The notes under the pieces were generated by a model. That model was not told the DNA's origin. It worked only from the letters and a program-made list of their open reading frames with translations, and made no database searches. This document shows positions 9,736 through 18,253 of a stretch of DNA of 64,000 nucleotides, piece after piece. Origin of the DNA: Microcoleus vaginatus HSN003 (lineage in GTDB: Bacteria > Cyanobacteriota > Cyanobacteriia > Cyanobacteriales > Microcoleaceae); contig NZ_CP031705.1 of the NCBI RefSeq assembly GCF_022701255.1, positions 2,183,501 through 2,247,500 on the forward strand, written 5' to 3'. The number at the start of each line of letters is the position of its first letter. Position 1 is the stretch's first letter. The position numbers and the translations under genes were made by a program.

Positions 9736-10368
9736 ATGTATACTCAACTTTCATTGTGGGAAGAGCCAAAAGCAGAAAGCCAGAAGCATGGTCAGCAATT
9801 ATCTATGCCTGATGCCGAAGTAATCATGTACCGCGACTTCTTCAATAACAATGAGAGCAACGAGATATTTGCGGAATTGTACGGCACTATTAATTGGAAG
9901 CAAGAGGTGACTCTGCTTTTTGGCAAGCAAGTCGCTATACCGCGACTTACCGCATGGTACGGAGATGCAGGTAAATCTTACACTTACTCGAACATAAGAA
10001 TGGAGCCTAATCTATGGACACCTACACTCCTAACAATCAAATCTAAAATAGAAGCAATAGCAGGTACATTGTTTAACAGCGTGTTGCTTAATCTATATCG
10101 CGACGGCAAAGATAGTGTAGCGTGGCACAGTGATGATGAATCAGAACTGGGTGAAAACCCAGCCATCGGTTCTGTAAGTTTTGGGGCTACTCGTCGTTTT
10201 ATGCTCAGGCACAAATACCACAAAGAAATGAAATTAGAAATTCAATTAACTCCTGGAAGCTTCCTGCTGATGAAAGGATCAACCCAGCATTTTTGGCAAC
10301 ACCAAATCCCGAAAGCAGCCAAAGTTACTGAGCCAAGAATTAACCTTACTTTCAGGAAAGTAAGCTAA
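9736..10368 (+). CDS. alkB: AlkB-family 2-oxoglutarate/Fe(II) dioxygenase
   Basis: The 210-residue product is an AlkB-like dioxygenase, a family that directly reverses N-alkyl damage (1-methyladenine, 3-methylcytosine) in DNA or RNA. Iron ligands are H131 and D133 in WHSDDE and H189 in QHQIPK. Arg201 and Arg207 in the RINLTFR tail are the 2-oxoglutarate and active-site arginines. NLYRDGKD just before the HxD motif is the usual family signature. The N-terminus reads MYTQLSLWEE, and QLSLW resembles the bacterial sliding-clamp binding pentapeptide. The gene stands alone between two decayed repeats; no LexA or Ada site was recognised. Confidence 0.88.
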   Translation: MYTQLSLWEEPKAESQKHGQQLSMPDAEVIMYRDFFNNNESNEIFAELYGTINWKQEVTLLFGKQVAIPRLTAWYGDAGKSYTYSNIRMEPNLWTPTLLTIKSKIEAIAGTLFNSVLLNLYRDGKDSVAWHSDDESELGENPAIGSVSFGATRRFMLRHKYHKEMKLEIQLTPGSFLLMKGSTQHFWQHQIPKAAKVTEPRINLTFRKVS

Positions 10369-10511
10369 ATGAATTAATGGTAATTTGTAATTTGCATAGG
10401 CGTTTGCCTGCCTTTAGTTGCGGTTTTAATAAAAAAATATTGCAACTTTTGTTAACAGTAAAATTAGCGATTTTGGCACAGCAATAACAGTACCGTCGAA
10501 TTAGCGATCGC

Positions 10512-10607
10512 ACGGGAGTGCCGCTGCTAAGGCTGAATTTGGGTCAAACGGCTAGTTTGTTGCGGCTGCGGGAGTTTTTGGCGGGTAAGCAGAAAGGTTC
10601 AGAGTGA
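10512..10607 (+). pseudogene. Second decayed fragment of the 2359-2751 gene
   Basis: This fragment matches the last 90 or so bases of the conserved hypothetical gene. It shares with the 9239-9404 copy a tail absent from the parent (AAGCAGAAAGG.TCAGAGTGA then TGTGAAGCGCGATCGC). The two fragments are therefore closer to each other than to the parent, which implies duplication of an already altered copy. Confidence 0.65.
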
Positions 10608-10933
10608 TGTGAAGCGCGATCGCACTTATTTTCTCTCAAAGTCTCATTCTTTAGGTTTACCCATTTTGCCTGTTAAGGTGTAGTACATCGCCTTAAGTTT
10701 TACCCCATCTTTACTCCCTAAATCTTTCAACTTTATTAACTAACTCGAACCCAAATAGCCTCACCCTATTGACATATATTTAATCAGATATATATTAATA
10801 ATTCGTAAATACCTAGGTCGGGGGGAGCACAAAGAGCGATCCCAATAATTATATCTGAAGAGAGAAGAAGCCAAAATTAAACACTGCTAAGTTATAGAAC
10901 TAGGACGGGTCAAAAACTACTTAAAAATTGCTT

Positions 10934-10970
10934 ATATTAATCAATTAATTAATAATTGATTGATTAATAT
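10934..10970. promoter_or_regulatory. AT-only palindrome upstream of the isoaspartyl peptidase gene
   Basis: ATATTAATCAATTA faces TAATTGATTGATTAATAT, 38 bases before the ATG of the next gene. It could be an operator or merely an AT-rich hairpin; the factor is unknown. Confidence 0.3.
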
Positions 10971-11008
10971 ACATTTAAGTAGATCTTAAGATTAAAAACA
11001 GGAAATTT

Positions 11009-11902
11009 ATGGTATTAAGCATTATTGTTCACGGTGGAGCAAAAACCATCTCCGAAGAGAAGGTTGCAGCAAACAACGCAGGCTGTACCGCAGCAGCAGA
11101 AGCTGGTTGGGCCGTGCTGTCAAGTGGGGGTACAGCAGCAGAAGCTGTTGAGGCAGCTATCCGGGTTCTGGAAGCTGACCAGACATTTAACGCAGGCTTT
11201 GGATCAGTTCTCAACAACCAGGGAGAGGTAGAGCTAGACGCAGCAATGATGGAAGGCGGTTCATTAGCTTGGGGAGCCCTCGCAAATGTTCAAGGCGTGC
11301 GCCATCCCATCTCAGTGGCGCGAAAGATTATGGATACAAAACCCATGTTCTTAGTAGCGGATCACGCAGAACATTTTGCAGCAGAAAATGGAGCCGAGAT
11401 GTCTGCAAAAGAAGACTTAATCGCGGATGAGCAACAGGAAGAGTGGGAGGAGGAAAAAGAAGTTCTTGACCGCCCCAATACCGTTGGTTGTGTAGCTTTG
11501 GATAGTAGTGGCACCTTAGTTGCCGGTACCTCAACTGGGGGCACTATGAATAAGCCCGCCGGTCGCGTCGGCGACAGCGCCATTATCGGCTCAGGCTTGT
11601 TTGCTGAAAATGAACAGGGCGGCTGCTCGACCACAGGCGATGGTGAGTCGATTATGCCAGTAGTTTTGGCTAAGGTTGCGATTGACTTTCTAGCGTCCGG
11701 CAAGCACCCAGACGATGCAGCGCAGATGGCTATTGAGACTCTTGCATCTAAGGTGGCAGGAGAAGCTGGGTGCATCCTCATAGACCCTCAAGGGCGGGTT
11801 GGCTGGGCGCATAACTCAACCGACATGGCTTGTGCTTATAGAACCGAAGAAATGGACAAGGTGGCTGTGTTCACTAAGAAAAAACAACTCGTCCATCATT
11901 GA
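11009..11902 (+). CDS. Plant-type L-asparaginase / isoaspartyl peptidase (Ntn hydrolase)
   Basis: This 297-residue N-terminal-nucleophile hydrolase would hydrolyse L-asparagine and beta-aspartyl dipeptides, including products of cyanophycin breakdown. The N-terminal IIVHGGA motif and the NAGFGSVLN segment are present, as are the substrate-binding GRVGDSAIIGSG and TTGDGE motifs. Autocleavage should expose Thr158 in NTVGCVALD. The residue before it is Asn157, where the family normally has Gly. An acidic linker (EEWEEEKE) precedes the cleavage site, as in other members. The gene has an ATG with AGGAAA upstream. A divergent ATP-grasp ligase gene follows 200 bases downstream on the same strand. 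Confidence 0.85.
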   Translation: MVLSIIVHGGAKTISEEKVAANNAGCTAAAEAGWAVLSSGGTAAEAVEAAIRVLEADQTFNAGFGSVLNNQGEVELDAAMMEGGSLAWGALANVQGVRHPISVARKIMDTKPMFLVADHAEHFAAENGAEMSAKEDLIADEQQEEWEEEKEVLDRPNTVGCVALDSSGTLVAGTSTGGTMNKPAGRVGDSAIIGSGLFAENEQGGCSTTGDGESIMPVVLAKVAIDFLASGKHPDDAAQMAIETLASKVAGEAGCILIDPQGRVGWAHNSTDMACAYRTEEMDKVAVFTKKKQLVHH

Positions 11903-12011
11903 AATTATTGAGGCTGCATTCTCTCTAGTTGGAGAGAGTGACAATTCCGCAACTAATATCTTGTTTCCTAGGTATTAAGTAGCGGGAGATCAATAAACAC
12001 TTTTTCAATTT

Positions 12012-12036
12012 GTAGGGCGGGCCTTGCCCACCCTAC
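12012..12036. repeat. Short dispersed palindrome
   Basis: GTAGGGCGGGC...GCCCACCCTAC is a near-perfect hairpin of the kind scattered in cyanobacterial spacers. It lies between the asparaginase and ATP-grasp genes and could weakly attenuate read-through. Confidence 0.45.
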
Positions 12037-12104
12037 TTTTAATTATGTCGAGCTACTTAGTGGCCGCGAAAACAGTTCAATTCAAACTCGACTTGGAGGT
12101 TTCT

Positions 12105-13382
12105 ATGAACTCAACATACGACTTTCCTTACTTTCAAGGCAATTCTCTTTCCGATGTGTTTGCTCCCGACATCACAGATGCACGTTATGCGTTCATCCTA
12201 AATTATCCTGCAACTGCCAGTTGGGCTGCTTACCCCAACAGGGAAAAATACTTTATTCAAGACGGCAGCAGTGAAGCCACCAAAACTTCTTTCGACAAGA
12301 TTGGCCAGAAGGAACCTTGGAAAAATCTGGCTGTGTTAGGCGATGCCATCCCAGGGATTGTGATTAATTCGCCGCCGAACTCGCTGATGGACTATTGGCG
12401 GGAGCATTTTGGCTTCAGCTACAGCAGTATGGAGATGATAGACTGCTCAACTTATCTCGAAGATCTCAGCGTAAGCGATCGCTTTGACAAACTCCTGACT
12501 CTATTTCCCTTCGACAATCTCAAACCCGAAAAACACGCCGTCCATCCCGACATCCACTACCACTTGCTCAGCAAAGCAACCCTAGCAGATTTAGGCGTGC
12601 AATGTCCGAAATACCAAACCTACAATCTGCACGAAGTCAATCTCGAAAGCATTCAGTTACCAGAGCAATTCCCCTACTTGATTAAAGCATCCCACGGGCT
12701 TTCTGGAGAAGGGACTTATATTATCAAAAGCGCCAGCGATCTAAACTACTGCTTGCAGGAAGTGAGAAAATATCTCGATATTAAGTTGCTGGATACGATT
12801 ATTGTCTCGGAATTCGTCAAGAATGAAGTGCAGAACTATTGTGTGCAGTTCTATGTAAGCAAAACGGGAAATATCACGCTTATCGGCACTACCACCCAAC
12901 TTGTCACCCCAGAGGGCAGCTATTTAGGGGGACTGATTCACTACCGCGAAACCGACATGAGTAGGTTTTTTGAGATGATTGCCGCTATTGGTAAATATGC
13001 TCACCAACAGGGTTATTTCGGCGTTATTGGCTTCGACGTGCTGGAAGACTCTGAGGGACAGTTGTATGCCATTGATGCCAATTTCCGAGTTAATGGCTCG
13101 ACTCCGCTTTGTGTGCAGCGCCATACCTTACTGGGGCTGGGAAAGGAGGTGGCTCAATATTCGAGTAACTGGCGAATGGATGGGACTTTGGAATCGATTC
13201 TTGTCACGCTGAAATCAGAACTCGATCGCAAGGACTTGATAATCTTGTCAGCTTTAGAGAAGGTTAAATACGGAAAAATATACACGGAAATGTACGGGAT
13301 AGTTGCGGGTGAGGATATGAAGGACATGCAGCACATCGAGGAAAATTTGCACAGTAAGGGATTGCAGCAGCAATTGGGTTAA
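12105..13382 (+). CDS. ATP-grasp fold ligase, substrate unknown
   Basis: The 425-residue product carries an ATP-grasp core in its second half: YLIKASHGLSGEGTYIIKS is the nucleotide-binding glycine-rich loop, TIIVSEFVKNEVQNYCVQF is the adenine region, and GFDVLED..LYAIDANFRVNGST supplies the metal-binding Asp and Asn. The first 150 residues (FPYFQGNSLSDVF onward) look like a pre-ATP-grasp domain. Such enzymes join a carboxylate to an amine or thiol through an acyl phosphate. I chose the ATG at 12105 because GGAGGT lies 4 bases upstream; an upstream in-frame start at 12024 would translate the repeat-derived spacer. Being next to a beta-aspartyl peptidase suggests peptide or amino-acid conjugate metabolism, which is inference. 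Confidence 0.75.
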   Translation: MNSTYDFPYFQGNSLSDVFAPDITDARYAFILNYPATASWAAYPNREKYFIQDGSSEATKTSFDKIGQKEPWKNLAVLGDAIPGIVINSPPNSLMDYWREHFGFSYSSMEMIDCSTYLEDLSVSDRFDKLLTLFPFDNLKPEKHAVHPDIHYHLLSKATLADLGVQCPKYQTYNLHEVNLESIQLPEQFPYLIKASHGLSGEGTYIIKSASDLNYCLQEVRKYLDIKLLDTIIVSEFVKNEVQNYCVQFYVSKTGNITLIGTTTQLVTPEGSYLGGLIHYRETDMSRFFEMIAAIGKYAHQQGYFGVIGFDVLEDSEGQLYAIDANFRVNGSTPLCVQRHTLLGLGKEVAQYSSNWRMDGTLESILVTLKSELDRKDLIILSALEKVKYGKIYTEMYGIVAGEDMKDMQHIEENLHSKGLQQQLG

Positions 13383-13423
13383 TATCTACTCTACCCCTTG
13401 CAGCGGTTATCGGGTTTTCCCGC

Positions 13424-13852
13424 TCATCTGGCGCGCACCACCAACACCGAACAAGGAGCCTCAGCGACAACCTCAGCACTCACCGAACCCTCCAAAATTC
13501 GCTTTAAACCCGTCAAACCGCGACAGCCGATCGCAATTAAATCCGCCTTATAAATATGAGCCAAACGCAAAATTTCCGGCGCTGGCTCCCCCGAAACAAT
13601 TTCCAATTCGCTCTGGCAAGGCAACTTTTCCTGATAAGATTGCAGCAACTTCTCTACCTCTCGGTAAGCAATCTCATCTCCCTGAGCGTGAGGTCGATCG
13701 ACAACCGCGTCAAAATCCGACGTACCAGAACTCACAACATGAACTAGAATCACCTTGGCCGTCGGTTCTAGCTGAAATTGTCCTACAACTTGCAGTACCT
13801 GAGTCGCTAACTCTGAATTGTCGATCGCTACCAAAACAGTATTCAATATCAT
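13424..13852 (-). CDS. Universal stress protein, UspA family
   Basis: This is a 142-residue single-domain UspA protein of the ATP-binding type. The G-x2-G-x9-GS motif is seen in GCRGLTGLKRILEGS near the C-terminus, followed by PCSVLVVR, and the N-terminal strand is ILNTVLVAIDNSE. Such proteins are cytoplasmic dimers linked to stress survival; the specific signal is unknown. The gene converges on the ATP-grasp gene with 41 bases between the stops. No operon partner is visible. Confidence 0.88.
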   Translation of the reverse strand: MILNTVLVAIDNSELATQVLQVVGQFQLEPTAKVILVHVVSSGTSDFDAVVDRPHAQGDEIAYREVEKLLQSYQEKLPCQSELEIVSGEPAPEILRLAHIYKADLIAIGCRGLTGLKRILEGSVSAEVVAEAPCSVLVVRAR

Positions 13853-13930
13853 GCACCTTTAAATTTTTCGTTGATTGTCGCCTACTTTCCACAATTTTCG
13901 CGCTTCCCACCAACATCATTATTACCTACC

Positions 13931-13998
13931 CAGAAACCCGGTTTCTTAACATAATTGCGTCATTTAAGCAAGATACTTGAAGAAACCGGGTTTCTTAA
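13931..13998. repeat. Palindromic GAAACCGGGTTTC repeat pair
   Basis: CAGAAACCCGGTTTCTTAA and GAAGAAACCGGGTTTCTTAA flank about 30 bases. The same core recurs at 30,470-30,530, 40,335-40,475 and 45,472-45,488, always outside genes. Confidence 0.6.
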
Positions 13999-14154
13999 GC
14001 CCGCAGTGCGTAAGTAAGTAGGTGCAAATAAACTGGACCGCTTGTCACAGAATGTAAAGCTACCATAATCGCAAGAGAATTGCTTCCTTTCATTGCATTT
14101 CACTCGCTTTTGACTACCTCTGTATTTTGCCGATCATCTACTTAAATCTACCAT

Positions 14155-15468
14155 CTAAAACTCACCCTTTCCCTCATTTTCAGTCCGCAGCCGCACCGAA
14201 TCAGCGTGAGAAGGAAGCCCCTCTGCTTCCGCCAAAACATTAATCGCCCTACTCACCTTCTTAAGTGCAGCAGGCGAATATTGAATTAAACTCGAATGCT
14301 TCATAAAAGTTTCGACACCCAGTGGCGACGCATAGCGCGGAGCCCCAGAAGTCGGCAAAGTGTGATTCGGGCCAGCCAAATAATCACCTACAGCTTCCGG
14401 GGTCGAGCAGCCCAAGAAAATCGCCCCAGCGTGGCGAATTTGATCGAGCAAAGCCCAGGGATCTGCAACTTGCAATTCCAAGTGTTCCGGGGCAAACTCG
14501 TTAGAGAGTTCCGCCGCCGCTTTGAGCGAGTCAACTACCACGACTAAACCATAGTTGGCGATCGCCTTTTCTGTTAAAGTTCGGCGCGGGTGATTTGCCA
14601 ACTGTCTGTCTACCTCAGCCACCACCTTTCTAGCCAGCACCGAATCCGCCGTCAGCAAAATTGCCGACGCCATCGAATCGTGCTCAGCTTGAGCCAACAT
14701 ATCCGCAGCAACGTGCACAGGATTCGCCGAACCATCCGCAATAATCAACACTTCCGACGGGCCAGCCAGAGAATCGATCCCTACAGTCCCGTAAACCAGT
14801 TTTTTAGCCAGGGTGACGTAAATATTCCCCGGCCCAGTAATTAAATCTACCTTCGGAATAGTTTCCGTACCGTAGGCCAAAGCCGCGATCGCCTGCGCCC
14901 CGCCTACCCGATAAATCTCATCAACTCCCGCTTCCTGAGCCGCTACCAGCACCGCAGGATTCATTTTCTTCTCCTGTCCGGGGGGAGTACACATCACCAG
15001 TCTCGGCACCTTGGCGACCTTCGCAGGAACCGCATTCATGATCACCGAGCTCGGATAGGACGCCTGACCGCCAGGAATGTAGATTCCCGCTCGATCGACC
15101 GGCGTGTAGCGCTTGCCCAAAACAATCTCGTCATCACCAAACTGCACCCAAGACTTGGGTACGCGCTGTCGGTGAAACGCCTCTACCTGTTTGCAAGCCA
15201 GCCGGATGGCATTTAATAATTCTTTCGACACCTGCTGGTAAGCAGCATCCTGTTCGGCGCCGCTCACCCGTAGATCTTCCACATTTAGGGTCATGCGGTC
15301 AAATTCAGCAGTGTAGTGCAGCACAGCCTGATCGCCTCTGCGCCTTACAGCTTGCAGCACCTCCCGCACGGTGGCTTCTTTGTGAACGACAAGTTCGTCA
15401 TGGGTGCGATCGCAGATCCGTCGCAGTTCAGCTTGTGCCTCAACCCACTGAGTAATGATTCGCAGCAT
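14155..15468 (-). CDS. hisD: Histidinol dehydrogenase
   Basis: This 437-residue enzyme catalyses the last two steps of histidine synthesis, oxidising L-histidinol to L-histidine with 2 NAD+ and a catalytic Zn. Family signatures present include GIYIPGGQASYPSSV, AGPSEVLIIAD, MLAQAEHDSMASA, EFAPEHLEL and AGPNHTLPTSG, which hold the Zn ligands and general-base residues (Gln, His, Glu, His). Length is normal. It is monocistronic and divergent from the rpsT-tatD-rpo block, with 878 bases of repeat-rich spacer. The short 3' region downstream contains no clear terminator. Confidence 0.95.
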   Translation of the reverse strand: MLRIITQWVEAQAELRRICDRTHDELVVHKEATVREVLQAVRRRGDQAVLHYTAEFDRMTLNVEDLRVSGAEQDAAYQQVSKELLNAIRLACKQVEAFHRQRVPKSWVQFGDDEIVLGKRYTPVDRAGIYIPGGQASYPSSVIMNAVPAKVAKVPRLVMCTPPGQEKKMNPAVLVAAQEAGVDEIYRVGGAQAIAALAYGTETIPKVDLITGPGNIYVTLAKKLVYGTVGIDSLAGPSEVLIIADGSANPVHVAADMLAQAEHDSMASAILLTADSVLARKVVAEVDRQLANHPRRTLTEKAIANYGLVVVVDSLKAAAELSNEFAPEHLELQVADPWALLDQIRHAGAIFLGCSTPEAVGDYLAGPNHTLPTSGAPRYASPLGVETFMKHSSLIQYSPAALKKVSRAINVLAEAEGLPSHADSVRLRTENEGKGEF

Positions 15469-15582
15469 GGAGATTAGGAATGCCGTCTATAACTTCACTA
15501 ACATTTGCTTGACAATTGGGGATTTTTGTGGCGTTCTCCTAGAGAAGTAGGCCACCACCAGTCCACAAGCTTAAACCGCGAG

Positions 15583-15680
15583 AGTCGCGGCATTTTCCAA
15601 GGCTTCAGTGCAGCGTTTAAATCTCTGTCGAGGATTTTGCAACACTGAGGACAAGTCACAACCTTCTCTAGGAATTGCCC
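15583..15680 (-). pseudogene. Remnant of an IS200/IS605-type TnpB C-terminus
   Basis: On the minus strand this reads VVTCPQCCKILDRDLNAAL, then KPWKMPRLSRF. The CPxC pair followed by LDRDLNAA is the zinc-ribbon and third RuvC motif (catalytic Asp) of TnpB/OrfB proteins. The rest of the gene and its ends are missing, so this is a relic. It is the only trace of this transposon class seen here with reasonable support. Confidence 0.55.
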
Positions 15681-15781
15681 GCCAGAGAACCGAGTGCGGA
15701 GGGAGAGGGTGGGAACGCAGAGGGGGAGAGTGTCTGACCCCGATAATATCCGAGAGGGAGAGTGTTCGAGCGGAAGAATTT

Positions 15782-15868
15782 TGATTCTGCCTTCTACCTT
15801 CTACCTTCTGATCCGGCTGTCTTCTACCTTCTACCTTCTACCTTCTGCTTTTTACCTTCTACCTTCGG
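15782..15868. repeat. CTACCTT heptamer tandem tract
   Basis: CTACCTT/TACCTTC units repeat about ten times with interruptions. It belongs with the other heptanucleotide tracts of this window (short tandemly repeated repetitive sequences). Confidence 0.65.
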
Positions 15869-16346
15869 TAAGTGCTTCTTGCCGAAGCCCAAATAACCCG
15901 TATTCTTTGTTATAGCTTAACTTGGATTTTTCCGAGAATTGGATTTTAAGCAGAATAGGTGCTATATTAGTTTTTCCAACACCTGATAATTTTTTTATAA
16001 AACGCCAAATTATTGTATACTTAAAAATTGCGCGCAAGAAACCGTGACTTTAACTGGTGACGGTAGAAACACCGCAAAACGCCTCCGAAACACCACTGTC
16101 ATACCTTTGGGTATCGTCAGGGGTAAAAAACAGGCCGTTAAATGAGTCAATAAAAAATTATTGCGCGGGCGTGGCCAAAAAGTACCCACAGTCTCAGCTA
16201 AATCTGAGCCAAGGGAGAATGGCTGTCTCACTCAGCCTTTAAAATTCAAGCTTTTTGCGGATCGATCCCGAAAAGGTTGTCCTTCAAAATCCCCGTGTCT
16301 TTAGACTAGGGTGTATCAATGAATACCTACTTCCAGCAACTGAACT

Positions 16347-16646
16347 ATGGCAAATATTAAGTCCGCCGTCAAACGAGTCAAAATCGCCGAACGTAACCGC
16401 TTGTACAACAAATCTTACAAGTCAGCGGTCAAAACTTTGATGAAGAAGTATTTCGCTGCCGTAGACAAGTACGCCGCAGCTCCGAGCCCGGAATTAATGC
16501 AAGAAGTCCAGCAGCGAATGTCTGAGGCCTACAGCAAAATTGACAAAGCTGTCAAAAAAGGTGTACTCCACCGCAACAACGGCGCTCGCAAAAAGTCCCG
16601 CTTGGCAAGAACCCTCAAGCCGCACGAAGTATCCGTAGCATCTTAA
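16347..16646 (+). CDS. rpsT: 30S ribosomal protein S20
   Basis: This is a 99-residue, Lys/Arg-rich S20 that binds 16S rRNA early in small-subunit assembly. [26 protein letters not shown] is the conserved start, [16 protein letters not shown] the conserved end, and helices fill the middle. It leads the conserved cyanobacterial order rpsT-tatD-rpoB-rpoC1-rpoC2, with tatD 225 bases further on. Confidence 0.96.
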   Translation: MANIKSAVKRVKIAERNRLYNKSYKSAVKTLMKKYFAAVDKYAAAPSPELMQEVQQRMSEAYSKIDKAVKKGVLHRNNGARKKSRLARTLKPHEVSVAS

Positions 16647-16871
16647 GGAAGCAGAAAGTTCGGCAACGAAGCAGTGTACAAGATTGAAGGGATGGATGTT
16701 GAGGGAAGAAGTCAAGCGTGAAGCAGTCAAGCGTGAAGAAGGAAGAAGGAAGAAAGAAGACGGAAGATTTTTCCCACACACTCTCTGCCACTCCCACTCC
16801 CCGACTCTCTCACTCCCCCCTCGCCCTATCCCACCAGAACTCTCCCGTATCACCTCTAATCTGCTTCCCCC

Positions 16872-17651
16872 ATGCAGCTCATCGACACTCACGTTCATAT
16901 CAACTTTGAGACCTACAAATCTGAGTTAGAAGCCATTCGAGAACGCTGGCGCGAAGCTGGTGTAGTTCGGCTGGTTCATTCTTGTGTAGAGCCAGAAGAG
17001 TTTGCCGGCATTCAAGCAATCGCCAATCAGTTTGCCGAAGTTTCGTTTGCGGTTGGACTCCACCCCCTAGATGCCGACAAGTGGAAAGACGAGACTGCAA
17101 GCCAGATTAGGGAATTAGCGAATTCGGACTCTAGGGTAGTGGCGATCGGCGAAACCGGACTGGACTTTTATAAAGCTGACGATCGAGAACATCAGTTTAA
17201 AGTGTTTGAGGCACAGCTTGAAATCGCCCAGGAACTTGACAAACCAGTCATTATCCACTGTCGCGACGCCGCCGCCCCAATGGCCCAAATGCTGAGGAAC
17301 TTTTGGCAAACACGCGGGCCAGTGCGCGGGGTCATGCACTGCTGGGGAGGCACACCCGAAGAAACCCAGTGGTTTTTAGACCTAGGTTTCTACATCAGTT
17401 TTAGCGGAACAGTCACCTTTAAAAAAGCCTTGCAAATACAAGAATCAGCTTGTATGGTAAATAGCGATCGCATCCTAGTCGAGACAGATTGCCCTTTTCT
17501 CGCCCCCGTACCCCAGCGGGGAAAACGCAACGAACCAGCCTACGTCTACTACGTAGCCGAGCAAGTTGCTAAATTGAGAGGAGTTTCTCTCTTAACTTTG
17601 TCCCAGCAGACAACCGAAAATGCTTGTCAGCTATTCGGCTTTTCAGTTTAG
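16872..17651 (+). CDS. tatD: TatD-family metal-dependent hydrolase (DNase)
   Basis: This 259-residue TIM-barrel metallo-hydrolase belongs to a family with 3'-5' DNase and D-aminoacyl-tRNA deacylase activities. Metal ligands are seen in order: H7 and H9 (DTHVH), Glu in GETGLDF, His in IIHCRD, His in MHCWGG and Asp in ETDCPFLAP. The last motif and KRNEPAYV are the family signature. The start is an ATG inside a C-rich stretch without a good ribosome binding site. Between rpsT and this gene lies a GAAGAAGGAAGAAGG purine tract. It precedes rpoB by 602 bases. Confidence 0.93.
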   Translation: MQLIDTHVHINFETYKSELEAIRERWREAGVVRLVHSCVEPEEFAGIQAIANQFAEVSFAVGLHPLDADKWKDETASQIRELANSDSRVVAIGETGLDFYKADDREHQFKVFEAQLEIAQELDKPVIIHCRDAAAPMAQMLRNFWQTRGPVRGVMHCWGGTPEETQWFLDLGFYISFSGTVTFKKALQIQESACMVNSDRILVETDCPFLAPVPQRGKRNEPAYVYYVAEQVAKLRGVSLLTLSQQTTENACQLFGFSV

Positions 17652-18253
17652 TTATAGCAGAACAGAGAAACTAGGAAAACAAGTCGATTTAGGAGCCAGC
17701 GATCAGGATAATCCCATTTCTATCCTGCCAGAAAAACCGGATTCATCCTTTATTGGAGATTCTTTTGGCGTTGCCTGTTGCGATCGGATTTGCGTCCTAT
17801 AATAAAAAGAACAGACCGATCGGGCGTTGGCTGAGTATCCGATCCTGCGATGTCGCCCGGGAACTACCAAAACAGCGCGAGTACCCTAACCTTCGGGATC
17901 GGTCAAAACTTCACGCAATACCTCAAACTTACACACTCAAACTTACAGATCAGAAGAAACTTGGAACCTCAGCAATTTGGCAATAGCTGTCAAGTCAATT
18001 TTAGGAGTCAAAACTGTAGGGAATTTACCCAGGAAAACCACGAGATCGGAGCTAAAAGCATCGGGATCGAAAGTAAAATCCGCACAAAAATACTGCAAGC
18101 AAGCCGCAAAAATAACCGTTGCAGCAGTGGGCAGGCGATCGAAAACATCATATAAATTCTCTCACACAATCAATCAAAAAAACGCAACAAGGTAAAAAAG
18201 CCCAGCCTTGGCGCCATGTAAAAAGCTAGAGCCACTGCGGAAAAAGGACCCCC
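17652..18253. other. rpoB leader region
   Basis: The 602 bases hold no convincing gene and no repeat recognised elsewhere in the window. This is probably where the promoter and untranslated leader of the rpo operon lie. I could not point to a definite -10/-35 pair or ribosomal-protein binding site. Confidence 0.4.
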
